A DNA stretch of 5,219 nucleotides from Oscillospiraceae bacterium (GTDB lineage: Bacteria; Bacillota; Clostridia; Oscillospirales; Oscillospiraceae). Made by a program: the position numbers and the translations under genes. Each line of letters begins with the position of its first letter. The first letter of the stretch is position 1. The stretch lies in the NCBI GenBank assembly GCA_017936205.1, contig JAGBGB010000097.1:1-5219 (forward strand), read 5' to 3'. Below, in pieces: positions 5,212 through 5,219 of the stretch. The notes under the pieces were generated by a model that did no database searches, was not told where the DNA came from, and was given only the letters and a program-made list of their open reading frames with translations.

Positions 5212-5219
5212 ACTTATGA
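5212..5219 (+). rRNA. 16S rRNA, first few bases at the window edge (tentative)
   Basis: The window ends in AACTTATGA. Clostridial 16S genes commonly begin with a TTATGA-like string directly before GAGTTTGATCCTGGCTCAG, so the mature 5' end probably falls within the last ten bases. The diagnostic sequence itself lies outside the window, so this is an inference from the leader and tandem promoters, and the exact first base is uncertain. Confidence 0.4.

Overview
The window looks like chromosomal DNA from a low-to-mid GC Gram-positive anaerobe of the Clostridia, perhaps the Oscillospiraceae/Ruminococcaceae. The grounds are a FemAB-type peptidoglycan aminoacyltransferase, an S-layer-homology (SLH) surface protein, strong AGGAG-type ribosome binding sites, and tandem extended -10 promoters leading into what appears to be a 16S rRNA leader. 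The family-level assignment is inference; membership of the Firmicutes is well supported.

Layout, left to right. (1) The C-terminal half of phoU (1-342) enters from the left edge and is followed by a rho-independent terminator. (2) A promoter with an extended -10 (427-455) drives a tight three-gene plus-strand operon. Its genes are a FemX/FemAB-family aminoacyltransferase (490-1551), a divergent alanine-racemase-family enzyme (1556-2638, 4-nt gap) and a small two-helix membrane protein of unknown function (2635-3030, ATGA overlap). (3) A perfect 21-bp inverted repeat (3080-3123) lies between the convergent ends of this operon and the next gene, and is probably a shared terminator. (4) On the minus strand is a secreted modular wall protein (3197-4738): signal peptide, three SLH repeats, a Big_2-like Ig domain, an Asn/Asp-rich linker and a C-terminal M15-type zinc peptidase. 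(5) The last ~480 bases hold no protein gene. They carry the minus-strand promoter of the wall peptidase, then two tandem plus-strand rRNA-type promoters in duplicated sequence and a leader that runs to the right edge, where the 16S rRNA gene appears to begin.

Together, the middle of the window is about peptidoglycan. FemX-type enzymes add amino acids to the stem peptide of the precursor, the racemase next to it could supply or alter an amino acid for that chemistry, and the SLH-M15 protein is built to sit in the wall and cut peptide bonds there. The most interesting point is the racemase: it keeps the core PLP residues but departs from the family at several otherwise conserved positions, and it is translationally tied to the FemX enzyme. 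I see no CRISPR array, tRNA, insertion sequence or phage element.
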